A stretch of 64,000 bases of DNA from Mesostigma viride (lineage: Eukaryota; Streptophyta; Mesostigmatophyceae; Mesostigmatales; Mesostigmataceae). Made by a program: the position numbers and the translations under genes. The notes under the pieces were generated by a model that saw only the letters and a list, made by a program, of their open reading frames with translations, made no database searches and was not told the DNA's origin. The stretch is from NCBI GenBank assembly GCA_009746045.1, contig RPFO01000132.1, positions 1,134,590 to 1,198,589 of the forward strand, read 5' to 3'. Numbering within the stretch: position 1 is the stretch's first letter; each line of letters starts with the position of its first letter. Shown piece after piece: positions 1 to 10,213 of the stretch.

Positions 1-149
1 GTGCCCGTGCCCCTTTACTAACGTTAGTGCCCAGCCCCCTCTGCTAACGTTAGTGCCCGTGCCCCTTCACTAACGTTAGTGCCCGTGCCCCCTGCTAACG
101 TTATTCCCGAGCCCCCTCTGCTATCGCTAATTCCCGTGCCCCTTTATAT
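1..149. repeat. Short tandem repeat with a TAACGTTA core
   Basis: About four imperfect copies of a unit of roughly 37 bp, each built from CTAACGTTAG followed by a C-rich stretch GTGCCCGTGCCCC. The 8-bp core is a perfect palindrome. The array decays towards position 120 and runs into the 21-bp minisatellite. No coding signal is visible. The array reaches the window edge, so its true length is unknown. Confidence 0.7.
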
Positions 150-150
150 T

Positions 151-3100
151 TGGACCAGGAACACATCCCACAACTTTGCTCAACTATCCCACAACCAGGA
201 ACGTGTTTCCCACAACCAGGAACGTGTTTCCCACAACCAGGAACGTGTTTCCCACAACCAGGAACGTGTTTCCCACAACCAGGAACGTGTTTCCCACAAC
301 CAGGAACGTGTTTCCCACAACCAGGAACATGTTTCCCACAACCAGGAACAAGTTTCCCACAACCAGGAACGTGTTTCCCACAACCAGGAACGTGTTTCCC
401 ACAACCAGGAACAAGTATCCCACAACCAGGAACAAGTATCCCACAACCAGGAACAAGTATCCCACAACCAGGAACAAGTATCCCACAACCAGGAACAAGT
501 ATCCCACAACCAGGAACAAGTATCCCACAACCAGGAACGTGCATCCCACAACCAGGAACAAGTATCCCACAACAAGGAACAAGTTTCCCACAACCATGAA
601 CGTGTTTCCCACAACCAGGAACGTGTTTCCCACAACCAGGAACAAGTATCCCACAACCAGGAACAAGTATCCCACAACCAGGAACAAGTATCCCACAACC
701 AGGAACGACTATCCCACAACCAGGAACTGCTATCCCACAACCAGGAACAAGTATCCCACAACCAGGAACGTGTTTCCCACAACCAGGAACGTGTTTCCCA
801 CAACCACGAACATGTTTCCCACAACCAGGAACATGTTTCCCACAACCAGGAACGTGTTTCCCACAACCAGGAACGTGTTTCCCACAACCAGGAACAAGTA
901 TCCCACAACCAGGAACAAGTATCCCACAACCAGGAACAAGTATCCCACAACCAGGAACGTGTTTCCCACCTCTAGGAACAAGTATCCCACAACCAGGAAC
1001 GACTATCCCACAACCAGGAACGTGTTCCCCACAACCAGGAACAAGTATCCCACAACCAGGAACGACTATCCCACAACCAGGAACGTGTTTCCCACCACTA
1101 GGAACAAGTATCCCACAACCAGGAACGACTATCCCACAACCAGGAACGTGTATCCCACAACCAGGAATAAGTATCCCACAACCAGGAACGTGTTTACCAC
1201 CACCAGGAACGTGTTTCCCACAACCAGGAACAAGTATCCCACAACCAGGAACGTGTTTCCCACAACCAGGAACGTGTTTCCCACAACCAGGAACAAGTAT
1301 CCCACAACCAGGAACGACTATCCCACAACCAAGAACTGCTATCCCACAACCAGGAACAAGCATCCCACAACCAGGAACGTGTTTCCCACAACCAGGAACG
1401 TGTTTCCCACAACCACGAACATGTTTCCCACAACCAGGAACATGTTTCCCACAACCAGGAACGTGTTTCCCACAACCAGGAACGTGTTTCCCACAACCAG
1501 GAACAAGTATCCCACAACCAGGAACAAGTATCCCACAACCAGGAACAAGTATCCCACAACCAGGAACGTGTTTCCCACCTCTAGGAACAAGTATCCCACA
1601 ACCAGGAACGACTATCCCACAACCAGGAACGTGTTCCCACAACCAGGAACAAGTATCCCACAACCAGGAACGACTATCCCACAACCAGGAACGTGTTTCC
1701 CACCACTAGGAACAAGTATCCCACAACCAGGAACGACTATCCCACAACCAGGAACGTGTATCCCACAACCAGGAATAAGTATCCCACAACCAGGAACGTG
1801 TTTACCACCACCAGGAACGTGTTTCCCACAACCAGGAACAAGTATCCCACAACCAGGAACGACTATCCCACAACAAGGAACAAGTTTCCCACAACCAGGA
1901 ACGTGTTTCCCACAACCAGGAACGTGTTTCCCACAACCAGGAACAAGTATCCCACAACCAGGAACAACTATCCCACAACCAGGAACAAGTATCCCACAAC
2001 CAGGAACAAGTATCCCACAACCAGGAACGTGTTTCCCACCACTAGGAACAAGTATCCCACAACCACGAACGACTATCCCACAACCAGGAACGTGTTTCCC
2101 ACAACCAGGAACAAGTATCCCACAACCAGGAACGACTATCCCACAACCAGGAACGTGTTTCCCACAACCAGGAACGTGTTTCCCACAACCAGGAACAAGT
2201 ATCCCACAACCAGGAACGTGTTTCCCACAACCAGGAACAAGTATCCCACAACCAGGAACGTGTTTCCCACAACCAGGAACGTGCATCCCACAACCAGGAA
2301 CAAGTATCCCACAACCAGGAACGTGTTAATTCCCACAACAAGGAACAAGTATCCCACAACCAGGAACAAGTATCCCACAACCAGGAACAAGTATCCAACA
2401 ACCAGGAACAAGTATCCCACAACCAGGAACGTGTTTACCACCACCAGGAACGTGCATCCCACAACCAGGAACAAGTATCCCACAACCAGGAGCATGTATC
2501 CTACAACCAGGAATGTGTTTCCCACAACCAGGAACATGTTTCCCACAACCAGGAACGTGTTTCCCACAACCAGGAACAAGTATCCCACCACCAGGAACGT
2601 GTTTCCCACAACAAGGAACAAGTATCCCACAACCAGGAACGTGTTTCCCACAACCAGGAACGTGCATCCCACAACCAGGAACAAGTATCCCACAACCAGG
2701 AACAAGTATCCAACAACCAGGAACAAGTATCCCACAACCAGGAACGTGCTTCCCACCACCAGGAACAAGTATCCCACAACCAGGAACAAGTATCCCACAA
2801 CCAGGAACGACTATCCCACAACCAGGAACAAGTATCCCACAACCAGGAACAAGTATCGCACAACAAGGAACACATCCCACAACCAGGAACGTGTATCCCA
2901 CAACCAGGAACAAGTATCCTACAACCAGGAACAAATATCCCACAACCAGGAACAAGTATCCCACAACCAGCAACACATCTCACAACCAGGACCGTGCATC
3001 CCACAACCAGGAACACATCCCACAACCAAGAACTGCTATCCCACAACCAGGAACGTGCATCCCACAACCAGGAACAAGTATCCCACAACCAGGAACGTGT

Positions 3101-3300
3101 TTCCCACAACCAGGAACGTGTTTCCCACAACCAGGAACAAGTATCGCACAACAAGGAACGACTATCCCACAACAAGGAACAAGTTTCCCACAACCAGGAA
3201 CGACTATCCCACAACTAGGAACGTGTATCCCACAACCAGGAACAAGTATCCCACAACAAGGAACACATCCCAAAACCAGGAACGTGTATCCCACAACCAG
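151..3300. repeat. 21-bp minisatellite, about 150 copies
   Basis: The unit is close to CCCACAACCAGGAACGTGTTT. Three main variants differ in the bases after GGAAC: GTGTTT, AAGTAT and GACTAT. Because 21 is divisible by three and the unit has no stop in most frames, long open frames occur in all six frames; on the plus strand they read as 7-residue repeats such as [14 protein letters not shown] and PQPGTCF. Rare CCTCTAGG and CCACTAGG variants introduce stops. A block of about 610 bp (roughly 730-1340) is repeated at about 1340-1945, a higher-order duplication. The array ends sharply at the inverted duplication near 3301. I regard it as non-coding satellite DNA, although read-through from the minus-strand sequence at 3215-3436 is possible. 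Confidence 0.9.
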
Positions 3301-3304
3301 TCGC

Positions 3305-3840
3305 GCAGTCGGTCTGAATGACTGGCATTTTAACGAGCGTCATATTCGTCTCCGGCTTGGCAGTGCCGTCAGCCTGCATACAAAAAGAACATTGGAGCCA
3401 GCACTTTCCCGCGGGTTGTAGCCGATATTCCTCCATGCAGCGATATTCACCAATGCGCTATCAATACACAAGTCGACCCCATCCGGTATGTAAAAAAAGC
3501 ACGCTGCTGGCCACGACGGTCACGGCGATGATGAACGACAATAACAAGAACGCCTAATAGCAGGCGTCATACAAACTAGAACAGACTGGAACAACTACTT
3601 ACCCGGTCGTCTGTGATCTTGACGCAGAGCCTGGTTTACAAGGAAGCGAGGGAAACCGGCCACTATGACCACCCCTACTTAACCCACATAATGAAGGTTA
3701 GGAATCCTCCCCATCATGCTAACCGTAGACTCGGTGAAACGCCCCATGCTACAAATACGATAGCCCAGCAACGACTACTTGCGGCCATCACCTTGTCCAG
3801 TTCTGGCTGGCTGTGCGGCGGTAATTTTACCAAGTTTAAA
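3305..3840 (-). pseudogene. Inverted low-copy duplication, arm 1 (gene-like, decayed)
   Basis: Read on the minus strand, this matches 9690-10213 read on the plus strand over several hundred bases, with many substitutions and indels. Both arms contain GTCAAGATCACA, then a perfect donor GTAAGT, then about 50 bp to a TAG acceptor-like site, then sequence encoding [10 protein letters not shown] and a Cys-Met-Gln...Asp-Gly-Thr-Ala segment. The shared donor and conserved peptide suggest an intron-containing gene. In this arm the frame is broken before that segment by extra T residues, and it runs into the minisatellite. One frame after the intron is hydrophobic enough for a membrane helix. I do not recognise the family. 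Confidence 0.45.
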
Positions 3841-3913
3841 AATGTTACGCCGCACCAGTCTGTGCTTTTTTACGTAGTACCAGTGTAGTGTAGAAATCTG
3901 CCAAAAGAGCAAA

Positions 3914-3977
3914 CGCCCAAAGCCAACTTCCAAGACGCCCAAAGCCAAATTCCAAGACGCCCAAAGCCCAAAGGCGG
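3914..3977. repeat. 22-bp tandem repeat, 2.5 to 3 copies
   Basis: The unit begins CGCCCAAAGCCAA and repeats at 3914, 3936 and 3958 with few differences. No function is visible. Confidence 0.7.
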
Positions 3978-4077
3978 GCGAGTCTGGCGCGGCGCGCCTG
4001 TCCCGGAGGCCATTGGGCGCCGGAATAAGAAATCCCGTGGTGTCGCGGTCTGGGGACTGCCGTCGCGGTGCGAGGGG

Positions 4078-4159
4078 ACGACCATGTGCGTGGGCCAGAA
4101 ACCCCCCACGTGTCCTGGACGACGATGTGCGTGGGCCAGAAAACCCCCACGTGTCCTGG
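4078..4159. repeat. 41-bp tandem duplication
   Basis: Two adjacent copies start ACGAC(C/G)ATGTGCGTGGG and end at CACGTGTCCTGG. Each contains a CACGTG palindrome (E-box/G-box type), followed by partial TGTCCTGG repeats. This could be a regulatory duplication, but there is no gene close enough downstream to assign it to. Confidence 0.65.
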
Positions 4160-4335
4160 CGCCTGTCCTGGGCTGCGTGTCCTGGATCCAGGAATTTAGG
4201 AGACGCATTATATTACCCACCCACAACCGACAGGTATTTTAGGCGCAAGACACCGACACCACGGACCAGAATTCGCCGTTCACAAAAGAAAGCGACGGTC
4301 GTCCAAGAAATGGACGCGAAACGGATGCGGGAAGA

Positions 4336-6030
4336 ATGCCCTGCTCCGGCATTAGGAAGAGGATGCCGGAGGCCAGCGTGGCAGCGACGGGAATGAAGGC
4401 AGAGCGGGCTATGGGCGTAGCCGGGCTGGTTTGTTTCAGGCGCGCCCTCCCCCAACTGCTCCCCCAGCAGCAAACGGCGAGATATCGGAGGGCAGGCGCG
4501 AGTGCTTTGACTCTTCAAACGTTGAGGCGATATGAATCAGCATGGAAACGTTTCTGTGCGTTTCATCACGCGACACCGGAGTATGCGGAGGGCTAGGAAC
4601 ACCTTTCTACAGTGGGGGCGGTCGAGCAGTATCTGGAAAGCCGAAAAGACACGGAGGCAGATGTATAATGCACTGTGGTTTCTGAGCTGTGTGTGTCCGG
4701 TCCCATGTTTCAAAGCACAACCATACAAGTCTCTACTGCTGCATCTGGGGCATCGGTCAGGCCGCAATTCACACGCTGTATTTCCCACTTTGTATTTGGA
4801 TGCTGTCGTACCAATGTTTCACTCGTTGCAGGGGAAGGCCACCCTGGATAAGGTCCTGAACGCGCTGGCATTTTTTCGCACTAGGTGGTACTTCATCCAT
4901 GCGAAGGGCACAGCCCCCGACCTGGGTGAACATGAGGGAATCAAGATTTACAAGGCATCTGCGTCATCGAGGTCCAAGGAGCGGGCCATTCCCGAGTAAG
5001 TGGTGGTGATACTACTCTCTTTGGACACCTGGTTTGCCATGCTTCTAGGGATGAATTTCTCTCTGGCGTTCATGGTTTGCATTGTATGAACGCGGTGTTC
5101 ATTTTTTGTGGCAATGCCCTTGTGTTTTGGTGCCCTATTCAGGAACGCGTAGCAGGATGCAGCAAGGCATATCACCACGTTGAAGTACGGCGACGCAGAG
5201 TTCAGGGCTGCTAACCGGCATTTCCTCGAGCTGAGCTGCGAGGGCATGTTCGCGGACAGAGAGAGGCAACACCTTGCCAACCAGATGCGGTAAGAGTTTT
5301 CCCTAGCATGGCTATTACAATACCTTTCTGGCTAGGTTGGTGTCCTTGCATGGTGTCAACAGATATCTCTGAGCCTTCTGCAAGAACTTCAACAGCAATA
5401 CTTGTAGTGCTTCCATGGTTTCTTATTATAGTGGTACATGGGTTGTGCTGTATCACCAAGTTCATAGCCTTGCAGGCTTTGTCCACAAGTTCAATGTTGG
5501 TTGTGACCTGATCATGGGTTTTGTGGCATTTATGCTTGCTTGGGTACAAAGATTTTCGTTATTGCCACGCCCGTCCCGACTTCCCCCAATGCATACCCAC
5601 CCAGAGCCGACTTCCTTGACAACCACCTTACTGCATTGCGCTCCATGGGGACGCGCAAGACCAACCTGCAACCTGCCATGCGTGTTCGCGCTGCAATACC
5701 ATACTGAGCCGTACGCTGAGACTGCGGTCATGATCTCCATGGTGGATTCTAAACAGCTCCGTGAAGGCGATGGCATGATACAGCATGTCAGGTGGTGGTG
5801 GATGGTTTGCAATGTCAGCACATGCCCCCGACTTGCAAGAGCCTCAACATGCGCAAGGAGTTCAAGGCCATGCACAAGGAGAAGTTCCCGGGCGCATTGG
5901 CCGAGGTTGATGTAGGACGTGTTGGGTCGATTTAGGAGGTTGGTATCCAGGAGGCATCGACCCTTCGCCGTGCATCTCAAAATGGCCGGGGTGCCTGAAC
6001 TTGGTGGTTGGGCACTGCTACATCATGCAG
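4336..6030 (+). pseudogene. Decayed multi-exon gene with tyrosine-recombinase-like N-terminal region
   Basis: The frame starting at 4336 encodes a stretch (about residues 55-78) with ALTLQTLRRYESAWKRF, the pattern of the N-terminal core-binding (SAM-like) domain of tyrosine recombinases. An in-frame TAG at about 4594 is followed in the same frame by VEQYLESRKDTEADV, also typical of that domain, then another stop. Further exon-like blocks lie downstream: 4853-4998 ending at GA/GTAAGT, about 5170-5291 ending at a GTAAGA donor, and about 5540-5960. No catalytic R...HxxR...Y set was found. The likely origin is a Crypton- or DIRS-type element, or a domesticated recombinase, now broken. The family call is inference from a short pattern. 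Confidence 0.3.
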
Positions 6031-6597
6031 ATTGTGCGTCTGCCATTGCAATTTCAGTGACCAGTAACCGGGATTTCACTGCACATGTGTGCAGTTTTTT
6101 CATATATAAGAGGCCCAGCAACCCGGCCAGATTGAGATGCAGCATGTGCATGTGGGGTGATGATGTATTGCCTACTGAATACAGTTATGATCAATGTCAT
6201 GCAAGTGTCTGTGTATCTTTTGTAGTGTATTAAATGAGATAACTATATGCTGGTTGTCTCATTTTCCCACTAATGTATGTGAAGTCATTCATGCTACACA
6301 GCAAGACAGGGCAGAGACACCTGTCCAATTCTCTCACCCCGTCTCTCATGCACTGCCAATCATTAGGAGGCAGGCCACAGGTAAATAAAAAGCTACTCAC
6401 TAGCTAGGAGAGGCCGCGTAAGGCATTCACTGTGAGTGCAGTAGTCATAATTAATAAATCCTCACTTTGAACAAAATGTGATGTCCGGCCATAGGTTGGG
6501 AGTATAGATTTTCTCATGCATTGATAAGCCTTGATAAACGTAAAACGGGTGTAAACTCTTGCTGTGTTAAGTCATGATGTTATGTTTCATGTATATA

Positions 6598-6676
6598 TCC
6601 CCACCAAAAGTAAATTAATTAAATACATTAATTAAATACAATTAATTAATTAAATACATTAATTAATTAAATACAA
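6598..6676. repeat. AT-rich low-complexity tract (TTAATTAAATACA repeats)
   Basis: Imperfect repeats of TTAATTAAATACA lie just 5' of the first copy of the LINE target duplication. AT-rich sites like this are common LINE targets. Confidence 0.7.
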
Positions 6677-6678
6677 CC

Positions 6679-6692
6679 ATGGTATTGCATGA
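6679..6692. repeat. Target-site duplication, left copy (LINE fragment)
   Basis: ATGGTATTGCATGA is identical to 7062-7075 and brackets the LINE fragment. Confidence 0.75.
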
Positions 6693-7061
6693 ACTACAAC
6701 CATGGTATTCCATGAACTACAGCCAGATGTTGCTGGCCGACCTAGTGGTCCCAGCCAGTTTGAACACCGCATCCACTCCCTCTCTCTTCTTTGGACTGCG
6801 CCATGCAGAAAAAGAAGCGGTGGCACTAGAAGATTGTCCAGGCTCACACGCCAGCCCCTGTGGGCAAGCCACCCCCCCCCCCCAAGAGGAAGGGGCGTTT
6901 TGCTGAGTAGTGTAGTTAGGATTTTTCTAGACTAGATAGCTTAGAGTCAGGTTCGTTCGATTACGCGGCTCCGCCCACCTCCATCCATCCAGCAAGGAGT
7001 ATGTGCTACACTGATGATCTCCCAACGGAGACATGTTATAATTTAATTTAATTTTAATTTA
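6693..7061 (+). mobile_element. 5'-truncated RTE/CR1-like LINE, 3' end only
   Basis: This is the 3' end of the LINE family also found at 28094-30527 and 54627-54912. The shared segment begins CAGATGTTGCTGG and encodes the C-terminus of the polyprotein with LLADLVVP and a Pro/Lys/Arg-rich tail, here frameshifted. It continues into a shared 3' UTR with CCACCTCCATCCATCC, CCCAACGGAG and an AT-rich tail ATAATTTAATTTAA. Flanking 14-bp direct repeats mark it as a genuine insertion. A tail of short A/T repeats rather than poly(A) fits RTE/CR1-type elements. Confidence 0.75.
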
Positions 7062-7075
7062 ATGGTATTGCATGA
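7062..7075. repeat. Target-site duplication, right copy (LINE fragment)
   Basis: ATGGTATTGCATGA is identical to 6679-6692. Confidence 0.75.
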
Positions 7076-7301
7076 TTGTATTGCACCCACAGTGCTGCGC
7101 CTAGCCGGCACCATGCTGTGGAGAGAGTGCTCTGTGGCTTGCCCACTTGCGGCAGTGTGAGATATAGCTTGGGCGCCCTCCCTCCTCGTTGTGTGTACAG
7201 AGTTGAAGGTCCCTTTATACTCTGTATTGGCACCCACGTGACGAGGTGAATGTGCTGAGTGTGGTGCTCAAGTGTGGTGAATGTGGTGAATGTGGTGAGT
7301 A

Positions 7302-8160
7302 TGGTGAGTGTGAGTGTGAGTGTGAGTGTGAGTGTGAGTGTGAGTGTGAGTGTGAGTGTGAGTGTGAGTGTGAGTGTGAGTGTGAGTGTGAGTGTGAGTG
7401 TGAGTGTGAGTGTGAGTGTGAGTGTGAGTGTGAGTGTGAGTGTGAGTGTGAGTGTGAGTGTGAGTGTGAGTGTGAGTGTGAGTGTGAGTGTGAGTGTGAG
7501 TGTGAGTGTGAGTGTGAGTGTGAGTGTGAGTGTGAGTGTGAGTGTGAGTGTGAGTGTGAGTGTGAGTGTGAGTGTGAGTGTGAGTGTGAGTGTGAGTGTG
7601 AGTGTGAGTGTGAGTGTGAGTGTGAGTGTGAGTGTGAGTGTGAGTGTGAGTGTGAGTGTGAGTGTGAGTGTGAGTGTGAGTGTGAGTGTGAGTGTGAGTC
7701 TGAGTGTGAGTGTGAGTGTGAGTGTGAGTGTGAGTGTGAGTGTGAGATGTGAGTCTGAGTGTGAGTGTGAGTGTGAGTGTGAGTGTGAGTGTGAGTGTGA
7801 GTGTGAGTGTGAGTGTGAGTGTGAGTGTGAGTGTGAGTGTGAGTGTGAGTGTGAGTGTGAGTGTGAGTGTGAGTGTGAGTGTGAGTGTGAGTGTGAGTGT
7901 GAGTGTGAGTGTGAGTGTGAGTGTGAGTGTGAGTGTGAGTGTGAGTGTGAGTGTGAGTGTGAGTGTGAGTGTGAGTGTGAGTGTGAGTGTGAGTGTGAGT
8001 GTGAGTGTGAGTGTGAGTGTGAGTGTGAGTGTGAGTGTGAGTGTGAGTGTGAGTGTGAGTGTGAGTGTGAGTGTGAGTGTGAGTGTGAGTGTGAGTGTGA
8101 GTGTGAGTCTGAGTGTGAGTGTGAGTGTGAGTGTGAGTGTGAGTGTGAGTTTGAGTGTGA
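7302..8160. repeat. Hexanucleotide microsatellite (GAGTGT)n
   Basis: About 140 copies of GAGTGT with only a few variants (GAGTCT and a GAGATGTGAG interruption near 7744). The Cys-Glu and Val-Ser dipeptide frames across it are products of the repeat and not genes. Confidence 0.97.
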
Positions 8161-8218
8161 GCGTGATCGAGCGTGCGAGTGGGCGTTAGCGTGAGCGTGA
8201 GCGTGAGTGCGTGTATGA

Positions 8219-8497
8219 TAGGTAGGTAGGTGGGTGGGTGGGTGGGTGGGTGGGTGGGTGGGTGGGTGGGTGGGTGGGTGGGTGGGTGGGTGGGTGGGTG
8301 GGTGGGTGGGTGGGTGGGTGGGTGGGTGGGTGGGTGGGTGGGTGGGTGGGTGGGTGGGTGGGTGGGTGGGTGGGTGGGTGGGTGGGTGGGTGGGTGGGTG
8401 GGTGGGTGGGTGGGTGGGTGGGTGGGTGGGTGGGTGGGTGGGTGGGTGGGTGGGTGGGTGGGTGGGTGGGTGGGTGGGTGGGTGGGTGGGCGGGTAG
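8219..8497. repeat. Tetranucleotide microsatellite (GGGT)n
   Basis: About 67 almost perfect copies of GGGT, starting about 60 bp after the hexamer tract. The G-rich strand is the plus strand and could form G-quadruplexes. The open frames here are repeat artefacts. Confidence 0.97.
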
Positions 8498-9689
8498 ATG
8501 CACTGGCCAGGGTAAATGCACTATTATAACGTCAAATAACGAATATATGACGAATTTTACTGTACCCGCCAGTGCCGAGGCATGGAATGCCGATGACTGA
8601 GCCAAAGTTGCTACAAACTCGTCGAAGGCAGGCAGATACATTCCAGGCGCATAAGCTCTCGATATCAAGGCCGACATCATTGGCACAAGTCTGTTCGTAT
8701 ACCGGCCCGTATTTGATAACCGAATTGTTCTGGATACACGGTATTACCCGGCCTTCAAGCTGGTTAAGTCCTAGATCTGGGGTCTCGAAGCCGACACTTT
8801 CTTCTCATCTGCTGCCACTAATTCGCGCCACGGCTCCGGAGGTCATTTGCATGCATGCAGTCTGAATATAAGCACATACGTGCGTCGTCGATAATGAAAA
8901 ATTACGGATATGGAACAGCAACAGAAGTGCGCGAAATAAAAAACAATTCTAGCAAGTATGCTCAACGCCATCTTCTTGCTTGCGACGGTTTTCATTCGCG
9001 CTTGAATTGTGTGCTGTTCTCATATCCTTCTCGTAACTTAATCCTCCACACTGAATGAAATTTTCTTCGTCGCGGACTGCAGATTGAATATACCCGCATG
9101 GTATAAAAGGCAAGCAGCCCGTATTCGATCCGTTCCCGCAGCTGGGATTTCACATTTTCGTGTCATGCGTCATAGCAGGGTCATAGCAACAAATTATACT
9201 GAGAAAGACTGCCCATGCCATATGGTCTGCCTCCCCGAATGTGAATGTCTGTCTGCCTCTCATGTCTGCCCGGCTTGACCCGCACCCCGCTTTGGGGCGA
9301 CTCCGTCATGACTCCGTCATGCCCGGGGTAGATGCGCGCGCGGGGCCGCGGTCGCGCGTGCCCGGCAGGGGGGTCCCCGCCAATGGGGGTGCCCGGGCCG
9401 TCGTCCCCCAAAAGCACGTCTTTGCCGTGCATGACCAGACTCCTGGAGACTGAAAGCAACCTGACTCACTTTACGGCATCTAACGCGCGAAATTAGCGGG
9501 AAACAACGCAAGGAAACCACGCGCGCATGTGTTCTTGGGTCGCAGGTCTGTACACTGGAACGAGGGAACTACTGGCGGCTAATTAGATAATTAGAGCTAA
9601 TTAGTGCTGGCTGGCTGCCATCGTCGATACTTTTACATAATTAGTACATCGTCGTTGCGGGATGTAAATGAGTGTGCACACAGTACTAT
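8498..9689. other. No gene recognised; one TATA-like box
   Basis: The only promoter-like signal is TATAAAAGG at 9102-9110, with no convincing coding sequence after it. A GC-rich stretch around 9280-9420 has short open frames on both strands with no recognisable domain. A minus-strand frame at about 8520-8686 has protein-like composition but no splice or start support. Confidence 0.5.
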
Positions 9690-10213
9690 GCCGCCCGAGA
9701 ATACCAGTATGCCGCCCGTTGAGGTTATCGAACCCTAAACAGTCAGGCGGTGATGGCCGCAAGATAGTCGTTGCTGGCTATCGTTTTTGCTGCAAGGTGC
9801 GTTACACCGAATGTACCCGGCTTCCCAACTTTATTAAGGTAGTAGGGGTGGGGTGCTCCTAGTTGCATCCCTGGCTTCCCTTTCAACTGGGCTCTGTGTC
9901 AAGATCACAAACGATCTGCCTGGTAAGTAATGGTTCCGCTCTGTTCTAGTTTGTATGACGCCGGCTACTAGTCGTTCTGTTTTCGTCGTTCATCGCTGTG
10001 AACGCCGTGGCCAACAGCATGGATATCCGGATGGTGTCGACTTGTTTCTTGATAGCACCTTGGTAAATATCGCTTCATGGAAGAATATCGGCTACAACCC
10101 GCGGGAAAGTGCTGCCTCGAATGTGCTTTGTATGCAGCATGACGGCACTGCCATTACGGATGACGGCAATGCCCTTACATTTGCACATGCCACACCTGAT
10201 GTGTCCGAGTAGC
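9690..10213 (+). pseudogene. Inverted low-copy duplication, arm 2 (gene-like)
   Basis: This is the plus-strand counterpart of 3305-3840. It has GTCAAGATCACA, the GTAAGT donor at about 9922, an acceptor-like TAG near 9970, and an exon-like stretch in frame from about 9985 to the TAG at 10210-10212. That stretch encodes [27 protein letters not shown] and a Cys-Met-Gln...Asp-Gly-Thr-Ala segment. This arm keeps the frame longer than arm 1 and may be nearer the intact gene. The family is not recognised. The two arms enclose about 5.9 kb of mobile-element debris and microsatellite. Confidence 0.4.

Noticed and set aside
79-2329. Long open frames on both strands encoding 7-residue repeats
   Set aside because: They come from the 21-bp satellite, open in all frames at once; no start context, intron or unique domain supports any of them.
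151-3300. CRISPR-like array
   Set aside because: The repeats are contiguous with no unique spacers, and the context is eukaryotic.
7246-8686. Cys-Glu, Val-Ser, Gly-Gly-Trp-Val and Pro-Thr-His-Pro repeat frames
   Set aside because: Pure microsatellite translation products; complementary frames are equally open.
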